In this document: positions 47,670-57,029 of the stretch, piece by piece
Numbering within the stretch: position 1 is the first letter of the stretch
Layout of the letters: each line of letters opens with the position of its first letter
Assembly: GCF_004114955.1 (NCBI RefSeq)
Contig: NZ_CP030053.1
Location: forward strand, 186,001-250,000
DNA length: 64,000 nucleotides
Source of the DNA: Bradyrhizobium guangzhouense
Lineage (GTDB): Bacteria > Pseudomonadota > Alphaproteobacteria > Rhizobiales > Xanthobacteraceae
Direction: 5' to 3'
The notes under the pieces: model-generated
The model's input: only the letters and a program-made list of their open reading frames with translations
Told to the model about the DNA's origin: nothing
Databases searched by the model: none
Program-made: the position numbers and the translations under genes

Positions 47670-49184
47670 ATGGCCAAGCAGCGGAATCTATCCGACGCAG
47701 AAATCGGCATCGTGAAGGCGATGCTCCGCAAGGGTTGGCGGAACGACGTCATCCACTTCTACTTCAACAAGCCGGACCGGCTGATCAGTTCGGGGCGCAT
47801 CACCCAGATCAAGAAGGGCAAGTACGGGGCATCTGTAGAGGAGGCGCTGCCGGAAGATCTCGAGGCGTTCCTGTCGGCCTGGCAGGATCCGGAGGCAAAA
47901 GCGCCCCCGGCGCCTTCTCCGGTCGACCTGCGCATTCTCCGCTCGATGTTCGTCCGCGAAGCCGGCACGTGGCGTCTGGCGGGCGGCGAGACCGATCGCA
48001 CCGAATGCAAGGCAGGATTCCGGCTTCAGCCGGAGGATCGCTTCTCGAAAGCGCTGCGTGCGATAGCAGGGCTGGCCAACAACAAGGGAGGCTACTTGCT
48101 GTTCGGAGTTACGGACGCAACGTTCCACGCCGACGGGCTCGCGGACGACGTCTTCACGAAGTCGGACATCTCGCTCCTCAACAGGATCCTGGTGGGAGCC
48201 CTCGATCCCGTCCCTCACGTGACGAAGGGGCTCATCGAGCTCGGCGGCAAGCAGGTCGGCGTGCTGTACGTGGAGAAGCACGACCACGGTCCCGTCATCG
48301 CCATCAAGAACGTCGGTCAGGACGTCAAGGAAGGGGGCATCTACTTCCGCTACGTCGGGGAAACCCGCCTGATCAAGGCGGGCGAGCTCAGGCAGATTAT
48401 CGCCGCGCGCGAGCAGCGGGCCGTCGCGGAGTTCAGCGCTCGAATGAACCGGGTCGCGATAGGCAAGGAAGCGACGATCGATCTCGACTCCGGCGAGGTC
48501 GCTGGCACCAGCGGCAAATTCCTCATCGACAAATCCCTGCTTGCGAGCATCCAGTTCGTGCGGGAAGGCGAATTCGACGAGAAGAAGGGCGCGCCGGCGC
48601 TCAGGCTGATCGGCGACGTCGAGCCGGTTTCGGAGGTCGAAAGGGAGCGGACGAAGGTCATCCGCGAGAACGTCACGCCCGACGCCGTCGTCCGCAATTT
48701 CCTGCGGATCGAAAAGGTCGCCGAACCAATGCAGTACATCCACTTCCAGGCTCACGCTCAGCGGAAGTGGTTTCCCGTGTGGTTCTACATCGACCAGGCC
48801 GGATCGACCGCCGCCGAGGTCGCAGAAGATCTTCGCAAACAGGTCGCCACCTATCCGTCGTCGCGCAACGCACTGGTCGACCGGCTCTCGGGAAAGGATT
48901 CGGCATTTCGCCAGTCGACGGGGAAGGCCGAAGCACTGCGCGTGAAGCTGGCGAGGGGAGAGATCAAGGCACCGGCCGACATCGATGAAGACGTCGTTTT
49001 CGCGGCGGCGGTGCAGGCTCTGCCGACGACGGTGAAGCCGAAGGATCTGGAGACCATCCGGAAGATCCTTCTGGACTGTCTCGATCGGGCTCAGGATTCG
49101 GACCCGCGAAGCAGCAATCGCCGCGGAGCCATCTACCGGGCAGCATGCCGGCTAGACGAACTGATCTACGCGAAGAAGAAGTAA
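47670..49184 (+). CDS. Schlafen/AlbA_2-domain protein with an N-terminal DNA-binding-like domain
   Basis: 504 residues from ATG 47670 (GGGGGAAG before it). Residues 1-60 (LSDAEIGIVKAMLRKGWRNDVIHFYFNKPDRLISSGRITQIKKGKYG) are a small helical domain found in front of varied proteins in rhizobia, probably DNA-binding. Residues about 115-260 form an AlbA_2/Schlafen domain: ECKAGFRLQPEDRFSKALRAIAGLANNKGGYLLFGVTD, then VGVLYVEKHDHGPVIA and YFRYVGETRLIKAGEL. Such domains occur in regulators and in anti-phage nucleases; the Glu/Lys of ECKAGF suits the latter. It converges on ku with 6 bp between stops. Confidence 0.78.
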   Translation: MAKQRNLSDAEIGIVKAMLRKGWRNDVIHFYFNKPDRLISSGRITQIKKGKYGASVEEALPEDLEAFLSAWQDPEAKAPPAPSPVDLRILRSMFVREAGTWRLAGGETDRTECKAGFRLQPEDRFSKALRAIAGLANNKGGYLLFGVTDATFHADGLADDVFTKSDISLLNRILVGALDPVPHVTKGLIELGGKQVGVLYVEKHDHGPVIAIKNVGQDVKEGGIYFRYVGETRLIKAGELRQIIAAREQRAVAEFSARMNRVAIGKEATIDLDSGEVAGTSGKFLIDKSLLASIQFVREGEFDEKKGAPALRLIGDVEPVSEVERERTKVIRENVTPDAVVRNFLRIEKVAEPMQYIHFQAHAQRKWFPVWFYIDQAGSTAAEVAEDLRKQVATYPSSRNALVDRLSGKDSAFRQSTGKAEALRVKLARGEIKAPADIDEDVVFAAAVQALPTTVKPKDLETIRKILLDCLDRAQDSDPRSSNRRGAIYRAACRLDELIYAKKK

Positions 49185-49190
49185 CGAAGA

Positions 49191-50123
49191 TCAGGCCGAC
49201 TTTCGCCGCGCCCTCGCAGCCGGCCTCTTCGCGGCGGTCTCCTTCGCCGGCTTCTTGCCGGCGATCGGCATCAGCATTTCCTTCTGGCCGGCAGCCGCCT
49301 TTCGCGGCTTCTTGGCCCCCTTCTTGGGAGCAGCCTTGGTCTCGGTCACCGCGCCGCCGACGCTCTTGCGCAGCGCGTCCATCAGGTCGACGACGTTCTC
49401 GCCGCGCGGACGCTCCTTCGGCGTGATCGGCTTGCCGGCCCGCTTCTGGTTGATGAGATCGACCAGGGCGGTTTCGTACTGGTCCTCGAACTTGTCGGGC
49501 TCGAAGTTGCCGGCCTTCTGCTGGACGATATGCCTGGCCAGATCGAGCATGTCCTTGGTGACTTTGACGTCGTCGATCTCGTCGAAATACTCCTTCGGAT
49601 CGCGGACCTCATAGGGGTACCGCAGCAGCGTCCCCATCAGCCCCTTGTCGAGCGGCTCCAGCGCGATGATGTGCTCGCGGTTCGTCAGCACGACCCGTCC
49701 GATCGCGACCTTGTCCATCTCCCGGATGGTCTCGCGGATCACCGCGAAGGCGTCGTGACCGACCTTGCCGTCCGGACGCAGGTAGTAGGGGCGGATCAGG
49801 TAGCGCGGATCGATGTCGGTCTTGTCGACGAACTCGTCGATCTCGATGGTGCGGGTGGATTCCAGGGCGACATTCTCGAGTTCTTCTTTGGTTACCTCGA
49901 TGAAGGTGTCGGTATCGACCTTGTAGCCCTTGACGATGTCCTCGTTCGGGACCTCGTCGCCGGTGTCGGCGTCGACCTTGAGATATTTGATCCGGTGGCC
50001 GGTCGCCCTGTTTAGTTGGTTGAACGAGATCTTTTCGCTCTCCGAGGTCGCCGGATACAGCGCCACCGGACACGTGACGAGCGACAGGCGAAGGAAGCCT
50101 TTCCAGTTGGCGCGAGGGGCCAT
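49191..50123 (-). CDS. ku: Ku-type DNA end-binding protein (NHEJ)
   Basis: Homodimeric ring that binds double-strand breaks and recruits LigD. 310 residues from ATG 50123: MAPRANWKGFLRLSLVTCPVALYPATSESEKISFNQLNRATGHRIKYLKVDADTGDEV is the standard bacterial Ku start, followed by KGYKVDTDTFIEVTKEELENVALESTRTIEIDEFVD, the IDPRYLIRPYYL segment and IGRVVLTNREHIIALEP. The last 70 residues are Lys/Ala-rich, as in Ku proteins with basic C-terminal tails for DNA binding. It is divergent from a DEDDh exonuclease. Confidence 0.95.
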   Translation of the reverse strand: MAPRANWKGFLRLSLVTCPVALYPATSESEKISFNQLNRATGHRIKYLKVDADTGDEVPNEDIVKGYKVDTDTFIEVTKEELENVALESTRTIEIDEFVDKTDIDPRYLIRPYYLRPDGKVGHDAFAVIRETIREMDKVAIGRVVLTNREHIIALEPLDKGLMGTLLRYPYEVRDPKEYFDEIDDVKVTKDMLDLARHIVQQKAGNFEPDKFEDQYETALVDLINQKRAGKPITPKERPRGENVVDLMDALRKSVGGAVTETKAAPKKGAKKPRKAAAGQKEMLMPIAGKKPAKETAAKRPAARARRKSA

Positions 50124-50310
50124 TAACGCGGTACTCCGGATGGACGGTCGGCTGGATTCAAGACGAACGGGACAGCATGGTTCCGACACGTCCGGTGGAA
50201 GAATCTGGACCCGCTGCGGCCCGAACCGGCCCGAGGCCCCCTGAACCCGTCCCACACCTTCGAAAAGGCCGTGAATCGCCTGAAATCCGGGTACCTCGTG
50301 GAGCTTTTGT

Positions 50311-51252
50311 GTGCGAGATACCGAACGAGCGAGCGAATCCAACCCAACTGACGCGATGCTATCGACCCCGATGGATCTGGCGGCCATGGCCGAGGCACTC
50401 GACCGGTCGGGCGATTTCCGGGTGCTGCGACGCTTGGTCGCCCGGCCCCCGTACACGCCGACCGTCGGGCAGGAAGTTCGGACCGCCGTCGTTCTCGACA
50501 CCGAGACCACCGGCCTCGATCATCGCAAGGACGAGGTCATCGAACTCGGCATGGTCAAGTTCGACTACACGGCGGACGGGCGGATCGTCGGCGTCAGAGA
50601 CACGTTCTCGGCCTTCAACGAACCGTCCGCTCCGATCCCGCCCGAGATCACTGCGATCACGGGCATCACCCATGCGATGGTCGCCGGCCAACGGATCGAC
50701 GATGCCGCCATCTCCGCGTTTGTCGACGACGCCGTCATCACGATCGCGCATAACAGCGGTTTCGATCGCAAATTTGCAGAACGATACTGGCCGGTCTTCG
50801 AAGACATCGCCTGGGGCTGCAGCGCGACCGAGGTCGACTGGCGCTCGCACGGCTTCGCGGGCGCGCAGCTCGGCTACCTGCTCAACGGTGCGGGTTACTT
50901 CCACCAGGCGCACCGGGCGGTCGACGATTGCCACGCCTTGTTGGAGATTCTCGCCCTCGATCTGCCAGCGACCGGCGCGCCGGCGCTTGCGCTGCTGCTC
51001 GAGAACGCCCGCAAGCCGACGATGCGGGTCTGGGCCGAGCAATCGCCGTTCGAGCTTAAGGACTCGCTGAAGCAGCGCGGCTACCGCTGGAACGACGGCA
51101 GCGACGGGAGGCCGAAGTCGTGGTTCATCGACGTCGACGAGGCCGTCCTCGACGACGAGATCGCGTTCCTGCGGACCGAGATCTACATGAGCGACGTCGA
51201 GCCCGGCGTGCAGCGGCTGACCGCCTTCACGCGCTTTTCCAACCGCGTCTAA
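50311..51252 (+). CDS. DEDDh 3'-5' exonuclease (DnaQ-like)
   Basis: 313 residues from GTG 50311 (GGAG 7 bases before); ATG 50356 and 50371 are alternatives. Exo motifs: AVVLDTETTGLD (Asp63, Glu65), TIAHNSGFDRKFAERYW (Exo II Asp) and HQAHRAVDDCHALLEIL (Exo III His and Asp). A C-terminal region RWNDGSDGRPKSWFIDVDEAVLDDEIAFLRTEIY extends beyond the nuclease domain and looks like a small beta domain. The position beside ku and near the recombinase suggests end processing in repair, an inference. Confidence 0.88.
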   Translation: MRDTERASESNPTDAMLSTPMDLAAMAEALDRSGDFRVLRRLVARPPYTPTVGQEVRTAVVLDTETTGLDHRKDEVIELGMVKFDYTADGRIVGVRDTFSAFNEPSAPIPPEITAITGITHAMVAGQRIDDAAISAFVDDAVITIAHNSGFDRKFAERYWPVFEDIAWGCSATEVDWRSHGFAGAQLGYLLNGAGYFHQAHRAVDDCHALLEILALDLPATGAPALALLLENARKPTMRVWAEQSPFELKDSLKQRGYRWNDGSDGRPKSWFIDVDEAVLDDEIAFLRTEIYMSDVEPGVQRLTAFTRFSNRV

Positions 51253-51361
51253 GAAGGCGGCAGCGTGCTCGACGCCCCGATCGCGGGCATTACCGCCCGA
51301 GACGCTTCTCGACCCGCTTACGGGCGTTGCCGGTCATCCGGTCTGGAGGTCATGACCAGAT

Positions 51362-53089
51362 TCACCCTGCCTCAGGCAGCCTGTCCATGGGATAGAGGAA
51401 GCTTCCCGCACCAGGCGTGTAGGGCTCCCTTCCCATGCGGACCGCGTGTTCCGGATCATCCGTATAGATTTTATCGCAAATGAAATATCGCTGCGTTTTT
51501 TCGTCAATTTTGGATTCGATGGTTCTTATCCAGGTCATCGGTCCGACGGGCATCTCTGTCGGCTTACCCGGGAGCTCTACGACGACCGCGATTGAATGAG
51601 AGGAGAAACGCACCTCGACGAACACGGTGCGAATCCTTTGTATAATCAGACGCCTGAGGTTGACGCGTTCCTCGTCGGAGGCGCTATCGAGACGGCGAGC
51701 AAACGCGCGAGCTTCCGCCCAGGACGATCTAGTTTCCGGCAGATTCGCCCGCGACAACTCCGCCTTGGCGGCAAGATCTCGATCCCGTTCGGCGGCCGCG
51801 ATCTCGGCCCTGAGCGTTTTGATCTTCGAATCGAAAACGGGATCGTCTTCGTGATCTTTGCTATCGGCCAGAAAATCGACCACGCGCTTCTGCTTCCGCA
51901 CCAAGTCTTGGATCAACAGATCATAGTCCCTTGAGGACTGTCTTGTCGGTTCGGCGCCCCCCACGACGGTCTGCTCAAGCACCGCCTTGTCCAGGCGGCG
52001 GAAGAGGGACCGTTCCACAAGTTCGTTTTTCCAAAGTCGTGTGAGTGTGCAGCCGCCGCTCCGCGCCGCGTTTGAACAGAGGAAGTAACGGCCACCACGG
52101 GGCGGTTTTCCCTTGTTCACGAACATCATGCGGGCGCCGCAGGTACAGCGGGCTATCGAACGAATGAGGTTAGCCGCCTCGGCGTGCGGTCGTCCGGCGG
52201 CGTCGGTTCGTCTTCGCCTCATGGCCGCGTTCGCTCTTTGCCAAAGGTCCTCGTCTATGACGCACGGATAATAGCCTTGGATAACCGGGCCGTCGGGGAG
52301 CCGCTTGCCCTTCCGGTTACGCTTGTGCGGCTGGTATTCGCCAAGCACGGCTCGACCGGTCAGGATTTTTGCGATGGATGAGGGCTGCCACGGCTTCTTT
52401 GACTTGAACGACCACCTTTCCTCGGCATTCAGTCGTTTAGCGATCATGCGGCGACCGTAGCCGTTCGCGGTCTCTTCGAAAATTCGCTTTACGATTCCGA
52501 TGTGCCCGTTTGGCTCGAACCATCGTCGCCCTGCGTCGTCGCGTTTTGCATCGAGCCAGGCCGGAACGCGGTCCGTCAGTTTTTCGGAATTTTTGTCTCT
52601 GGCTTTCCGCCGTTTCTCCTCCCAGGCCTCGGCGACTCGCTCTCCCTTGCGCTGAGACTCCTCATGGGCTCTCGCCATGATGGACAGACTGCCGAACAGG
52701 TCGTACGTGTCCTTGTCCAAGGAATCCTTGGTGTACTCCCGGCCGTCCATCAGCGTGACGATCCGGATGCCCGCGTTGATGATATTCAGAAAATCCGGAA
52801 GCACTTCGCTCACCTGCTGGCGAGAGAACCGGTCCAGAGATTCGATGACTAGAGCCGAGCCTGGGTAAATCTTTTTCGCCTTCACGAGAGCAAGGAACTC
52901 TCCGAGCCGCCCCTTCGTCGTGTTCTTGCCGCGGAAGGCCGAAATGCCCCGGTCTTCCAGGACTTCAACGATTTGATAACCGTTTTTGTCCGCCCACTTC
53001 GAAGCTCCAGCGGATTGCCGCCGGAGAGAATCTCCCTTGGCTTGCTCCGGAGACGAAAAACGGATGTAGCTGTACGCTGAAGGCTTCAT
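51362..53089 (-). CDS. Large serine recombinase, probable integrase of the island
   Basis: 575 residues. The N-terminal resolvase domain has AYSYIRFSSPEQAKGDSLRRQ, with Ser12 as the likely nucleophile, and ALVIESLDRFSRQ with the conserved Arg. The recombinase domain follows (GYGRRMIAKRLNAEERWSFKSKKPWQPSSIAKILTGRAVLGEY), then a zinc ribbon (ARCTCGARMMF...RYFLCSNAARSGGCT) and a long coiled-coil region (RAEIAAAERDRDLAAKAEL). It starts 55 bp from the right junction, as integrases do beside their attachment site. Large serine recombinases cut at a short central core, consistent with the ATGAT shared by the two junctions. Confidence 0.93.
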   Translation of the reverse strand: MKPSAYSYIRFSSPEQAKGDSLRRQSAGASKWADKNGYQIVEVLEDRGISAFRGKNTTKGRLGEFLALVKAKKIYPGSALVIESLDRFSRQQVSEVLPDFLNIINAGIRIVTLMDGREYTKDSLDKDTYDLFGSLSIMARAHEESQRKGERVAEAWEEKRRKARDKNSEKLTDRVPAWLDAKRDDAGRRWFEPNGHIGIVKRIFEETANGYGRRMIAKRLNAEERWSFKSKKPWQPSSIAKILTGRAVLGEYQPHKRNRKGKRLPDGPVIQGYYPCVIDEDLWQRANAAMRRRRTDAAGRPHAEAANLIRSIARCTCGARMMFVNKGKPPRGGRYFLCSNAARSGGCTLTRLWKNELVERSLFRRLDKAVLEQTVVGGAEPTRQSSRDYDLLIQDLVRKQKRVVDFLADSKDHEDDPVFDSKIKTLRAEIAAAERDRDLAAKAELSRANLPETRSSWAEARAFARRLDSASDEERVNLRRLIIQRIRTVFVEVRFSSHSIAVVVELPGKPTEMPVGPMTWIRTIESKIDEKTQRYFICDKIYTDDPEHAVRMGREPYTPGAGSFLYPMDRLPEAG

Positions 53090-53144
53090 AAGTATATGGT
53101 GACATCAATACTTTGCTCACCAGTAAATGTAGCGCAATCTTCTG

Positions 53145-53149
53145 ATGAT
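53145..53149. other. attR core (island/comM right junction)
   Basis: ATGAT, preceded by island DNA (GCGCAATCTTCTG) and followed by comM sequence (CGGCGCGCCTGGTGCC). It matches the core at 14060-14064. Confidence 0.85.
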
Positions 53150-54041
53150 CGGCGCGCCTGGTGCCGGCAAATCCATGCTGGCCGCGCGCCTGCCCTCGAT
53201 CCTGCCGCCGCTGTCGCCGAGCGAACTGCTCGAGGTCTCGATGATCGCCTCCGTCGCCGGCGAGATCGAAGGCGGCGCGCTGACATCGCGGCGGCCGTTT
53301 CGCTCGCCGCATCATTCCGCCAGCATGGCCGCGCTCACCGGTGGCGGCGCGCGGGCAAAGCCCGGCGAGATCTCGCTGGCGCATCAGGGCGTGCTGTTCC
53401 TCGACGAGCTGCCGGAGTTCGATCCGCGCGTGCTGGATTCGCTGCGCCAGCCCTTGGAGAATGGCGAGGTCTCGGTGTCGCGCGCCAATCACCGCGTCAC
53501 CTACCCTGCCCGCTTCATGCTGGTCGCTGCGATGAATCCCTGCCGCTGCGGCAATGCGTTCGAGCCGGGCTATGCCTGCAAGCGCGGCCGCATCGACCGC
53601 TGCACCGGCGATTACCAGGCGCGCATCTCCGGCCCGCTGATGGACCGCATCGATCTACGCATCGAAGTCCCGGCGGTGACCGCGGCCGATCTGATCCTGC
53701 CGCCGCCGACCGAAGGCTCCGCTGAAGTCGCCGCGCGCGTGGCGGCGGCGCGCGACATCCAGCTCGCGCGCTACGCCAGTGCGGGCCTGCCGCAGGTCCG
53801 CACCAATGCCGAGGCGCCGGCGTCGGTGCTCGAAGACATCGCAAGGCCCGACGCGCAGGGGCAAAAGCTGCTGCGCGACGCCGCCGAAACGATGCGGCTG
53901 TCGGCGCGCGGCTATCACCGCGTGTTGCGGGTGGCACGCACGCTCGCCGACCTCGACGGCGCGGACAAGATCGGCCGGCTGCATCTGGCCGAAGCGCTGT
54001 CCTACCGCGCACTCGCAGAGGATGTGCGGCAGCTCGCCTGA
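53145..54041 (+). pseudogene. comM: comM 3' fragment
   Basis: 298 codons encoding ComM from Met215 on: Walker A GAPGAGKS, GGALTSRRPFRSPHHSASMAAL, Walker B LFLDELPEF, the zinc-binding region CRCGNAFEPGYACKRGRIDRCTGDYQARISGP, sensor residues and the C-terminal helical domain (RLSARGYHRVLRVARTLADLDG). The whole AAA+ ATPase core is intact. The core ATG at 53145 could serve as a start but has no Shine-Dalgarno, and the N-terminal Lon-like domain is missing, so function is doubtful. Confidence 0.93.
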
Positions 54042-54138
54042 TCATCCCGCGCATCAACCCGGTGGTAACGAGTTTCCTTTACGCTCTGCAAACCATAAGG
54101 CCCACAAGTTCCCGTACGGGGCCGGCGAGTAGAGTGTC

Positions 54139-54606
54139 ATGTTGCGTTTCAAGATCCTGGCCTCAGTGGTTCCCCTGTTGGCGGCTGCGGTGTTCGCCCG
54201 CAGCGAGATCGGATCGGTCTCGCATCCCTGCATCGCCATCGGCGACACCTCGGTCGAGCTCACCTCCTTGTTCTGGACGGCCGGCCTCCAGGTCGCCTTC
54301 ACCGACGATCCGGCGCAGGCCACGGTCCGGGTGCAGATCACCGATGACGCCGACGCCGCCGACTTCGCCGTCGTCGACGACGGGGCGAGCGACGAGCCCG
54401 GCGCCTGCCAGGGCAACCCATCCACACATCTGGTCGCGATTTCCGGGCAAGGCGGCGCTGATCATCCGACGGTCTATCTGAGCACCGAAGGCCCGGCCGA
54501 TTATCGCATCTATGTCCGCTCGAGGACGTTTTCGCAGAAGGAAGCGGCAGCCCTGATCGTCGCCGCCCGCGGTGGCCACCGCCATCTCCAGGCCGCCTCG
54601 CTCTGA
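54139..54606 (+). CDS. Exported hypothetical protein
   Basis: 155 residues with a signal peptide (RFKILASVVPLLAAAVFARS). The mature region is strand-rich with two Cys (SHPCIAIG, PGACQGN): TDDADAADFAVVDDGASDEPGACQGNPSTHLVAIS and PTVYLSTEGPADYRIYVRSRTFSQKEAAALIVAAR. I know it as a conserved hypothetical of the Bradyrhizobium chromosome, with no assigned function. It lies 97 bp after comM. Confidence 0.78.
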   Translation: MLRFKILASVVPLLAAAVFARSEIGSVSHPCIAIGDTSVELTSLFWTAGLQVAFTDDPAQATVRVQITDDADAADFAVVDDGASDEPGACQGNPSTHLVAISGQGGADHPTVYLSTEGPADYRIYVRSRTFSQKEAAALIVAARGGHRHLQAASL

Positions 54607-54719
54607 GGCTTTAACACCTCGTCAACTCTGTTTCGAGGCCGCCCCAAGGCCTCAAGCTGTTCGCAAGGTCGGCGGGACATCGTCGCTCGAAGCGGTCAGG
54701 GGTTTAAGGGTCGGTGGCA

Positions 54720-56945
54720 ATGGATCGGACGTTCCGGATCAAGGTGCGCATGCGCCGTTTCAGGCGCCGCCACCCGAAGGTTGCCTTTGCCATCCGCTCC
54801 TTCATGATCTTCTCGGCGACGTTCGGCGGCGCCTACGGCTTCGTCACCGGCAGCCGCGCGCCAAATTCCGGCTACGATCCCAATGCGTTTGCGATCGGCG
54901 CGAGCTTCCTGTTCGCGCTGGCCTGCCTCGGCCTTGCCACGCTGAGCATGCGGCTGCGCTTCGTCGCCAGGCGGATGCGCAAGCTCTCCGCCCACAACGA
55001 GGCGCTGATCGACCGCAATTGGGAGCTGAAGGAAGCCGAAGAGCGCGCCCGCAGCCTGTTCGAATCGCAGGGCGACCTGATCGTGCTGCGCGACCATCAG
55101 GGCCGCATCACCTTCGCCAACGACGCCTATTGCGCGCTGGCCGGGCAGGCGCGCAGCGCGCTGGTCGGCACGCGGTTCGATTTCGACGTGCTGGAGCAAG
55201 GCGACAGCGCGCGCGAGGCGAGCGGCACGCGCATCCATGACCAGAAGATCGCAACACCCGTCGGGGCGCGCTGGGTCGCCTGGCGCGAGGGCTTGGTGCG
55301 GCATGATGCCGGCCAGCCCGCCGAGCTGCAAAGCGTGGGGCGCGACGTCACCGACCGAACCGAGACCGAGCGTGCGCTGTCCGATGCCCGCGACCAGGCC
55401 GACGCCGCCAACCGCGCCAAATCGCGCTTCCTCGCGATGGCCTCGCACGAGATCCGCACGCCCCTGAACGGCATCATCGGCATGGGCGGCCTGCTGCTCG
55501 ACACCAATCTGACGCCGGAACAGACGACCTACGCGAGAGCCGTGAAAACATCGGGCGAAGCGCTGATGGCGCTGATCGAGGAGCTGCTCGACTATTCCAA
55601 GATCGAAGCCGGCAAGCTCGATCTCGAGCAGCGGCCTTTCGCGCTCTCGACCCTGATCGAAGAGGTGACTGAGCTGCTGGCACCGCGTGCGCAGGCCAAG
55701 AGGCTCGAGATCGCAGCATATGTTGACGAACGTCTCCCGCTGGAAGTCGTCGGCGATGCCGCCCGGCTACGCCAGGTGCTGCTCAATCTCGCGGGCAACG
55801 CCATCAAGTTCACCGCATCGGGCGGCGTGGCGCTGATCGTCGAGCCCGGCATCTGGCCGAACGAGATCAGCTTCCTGGTTCGCGACACCGGCATCGGAAT
55901 CGCGCCCGAGGCGCAGTCGCGCATCTTCCGCGAATTCGAGCAGGCCGACGACCGCGTCGCCCGCACCTATGGCGGCACCGGACTTGGCCTTGCCATCAGC
56001 GAGCGCATCGTCAAGCGCATGGGTGGCCGTATCACGCTCACCAGCGAGCCCGGCAAGGGCTCGACCTTCGAGGTCGCCATTCCACTCGGCTTTTCGCAAG
56101 GCGACGCCGGACGAACGGCATTCCCAAGCCCTGATCTATCAGGCAAGTCCGTCCTTTTGGTCGCCGACGGCATCGAAGCGTCGCTAATCGCGCGCCGGCT
56201 GGAGCGCTGGGGCGGCCAGACCTGCCTGGTCGCAGATGCGGCGGTGGCCGAAGCGCTGCTGCCGGAGCGCTCCTGGCATGCGGTGCTGATCGATCGTGCG
56301 CTCGGCGCTGCCATTGCCGATCGCGTGGGCGAAGCCGCCCGCGCCCACGCGACGCAGCGCCTGGTGCTGCTGACGCCGAGCTCGCGTCATGAAAAGCTCT
56401 CGCCTGATTTCACCGGCTTCCTGGTCAAGCCGCTGCGTGCCGCCTCCCTCGCCGCGCGCCTTGCGCTGACGCCGGAGGTCGCCTCGCCCGATCTCGCGCC
56501 GGAGCCTTTCGAGACGGCGCCGGTCAGAGCGCCTGCGGGCGGCCTATCGATCCTCGTCGCCGAGGACAACGAGATCAACGCGCTGCTGATGCGCTCGCTG
56601 CTCACCAAGCTCGGCCACCGCGTCGTCATCGCGGTTCATGGCGAGGCCGCGCTGGAATCCTGGCTTGCGGCCAGCTCCGCCGGCACGCCCTATGATCTGG
56701 TTCTGATGGACATCCAGATGCCGCAGCTCGACGGCATCGAGGCGACCAAGCGCATCCGCGCCCACGAGGCCGCCAGCGGCGGCCAGCACACGCCGATCCT
56801 CGCGCTCACCGCGAACACGCTGGTGGAAGATCGCTACGCCTGCTTCGAGGCCGGCATGAACGGATTTCTGATCAAGCCGCTCGACCGCGAGAAGCTGGAC
56901 GAGGCGCTGGCGGCGCTCGCCGCGGCGCGGCAGCTCGCGGTATAG
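54720..56945 (+). CDS. Hybrid sensor histidine kinase with PAS domain and receiver
   Basis: 741 residues from ATG 54720 (GTG 54714 is possible). Order: two membrane segments (FAIRSFMIFSATFGGAYGFV; AFAIGASFLFALACLGLATLSM), PAS (RSLFESQGDLIVLRDHQGRITFAND), HisKA with His243 in SHEIRTPLNGIIG, HATPase with NLAGNAIKFT, DTGIGI and GGTGLGLAIS, a degenerate receiver (about 476-590), and a C-terminal receiver with AEDNEINALLMRSLL and phospho-acceptor Asp664 in LVLMDIQMPQLDG, ending in the Lys of LIKPLDRE. The signal sensed is unknown. No cognate regulator is adjacent. Confidence 0.92.
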   Translation: MDRTFRIKVRMRRFRRRHPKVAFAIRSFMIFSATFGGAYGFVTGSRAPNSGYDPNAFAIGASFLFALACLGLATLSMRLRFVARRMRKLSAHNEALIDRNWELKEAEERARSLFESQGDLIVLRDHQGRITFANDAYCALAGQARSALVGTRFDFDVLEQGDSAREASGTRIHDQKIATPVGARWVAWREGLVRHDAGQPAELQSVGRDVTDRTETERALSDARDQADAANRAKSRFLAMASHEIRTPLNGIIGMGGLLLDTNLTPEQTTYARAVKTSGEALMALIEELLDYSKIEAGKLDLEQRPFALSTLIEEVTELLAPRAQAKRLEIAAYVDERLPLEVVGDAARLRQVLLNLAGNAIKFTASGGVALIVEPGIWPNEISFLVRDTGIGIAPEAQSRIFREFEQADDRVARTYGGTGLGLAISERIVKRMGGRITLTSEPGKGSTFEVAIPLGFSQGDAGRTAFPSPDLSGKSVLLVADGIEASLIARRLERWGGQTCLVADAAVAEALLPERSWHAVLIDRALGAAIADRVGEAARAHATQRLVLLTPSSRHEKLSPDFTGFLVKPLRAASLAARLALTPEVASPDLAPEPFETAPVRAPAGGLSILVAEDNEINALLMRSLLTKLGHRVVIAVHGEAALESWLAASSAGTPYDLVLMDIQMPQLDGIEATKRIRAHEAASGGQHTPILALTANTLVEDRYACFEAGMNGFLIKPLDREKLDEALAALAAARQLAV

Positions 56946-56960
56946 TGGCAAGCAATGGTG

Positions 56961-57025
56961 CCGTAGGGTTGGTTAGCCCAAGCGGATGCGCAAAGCGCAT
57001 CTGCTTGGCGTAACCCACCCTACCG
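56961..57025. repeat. Dispersed palindromic intergenic repeat, copy 2
   Basis: Opens CCGTAGGGTTGGTTAGCC and closes GGCGTAACCCACCCTACCG, with inner GATGCGCAAAGCGCATC. A short form of the 3143-3265 element. It fills the gap between the convergent histidine kinase and coaA genes. Confidence 0.75.
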
Positions 57026-57029
57026 ACCG

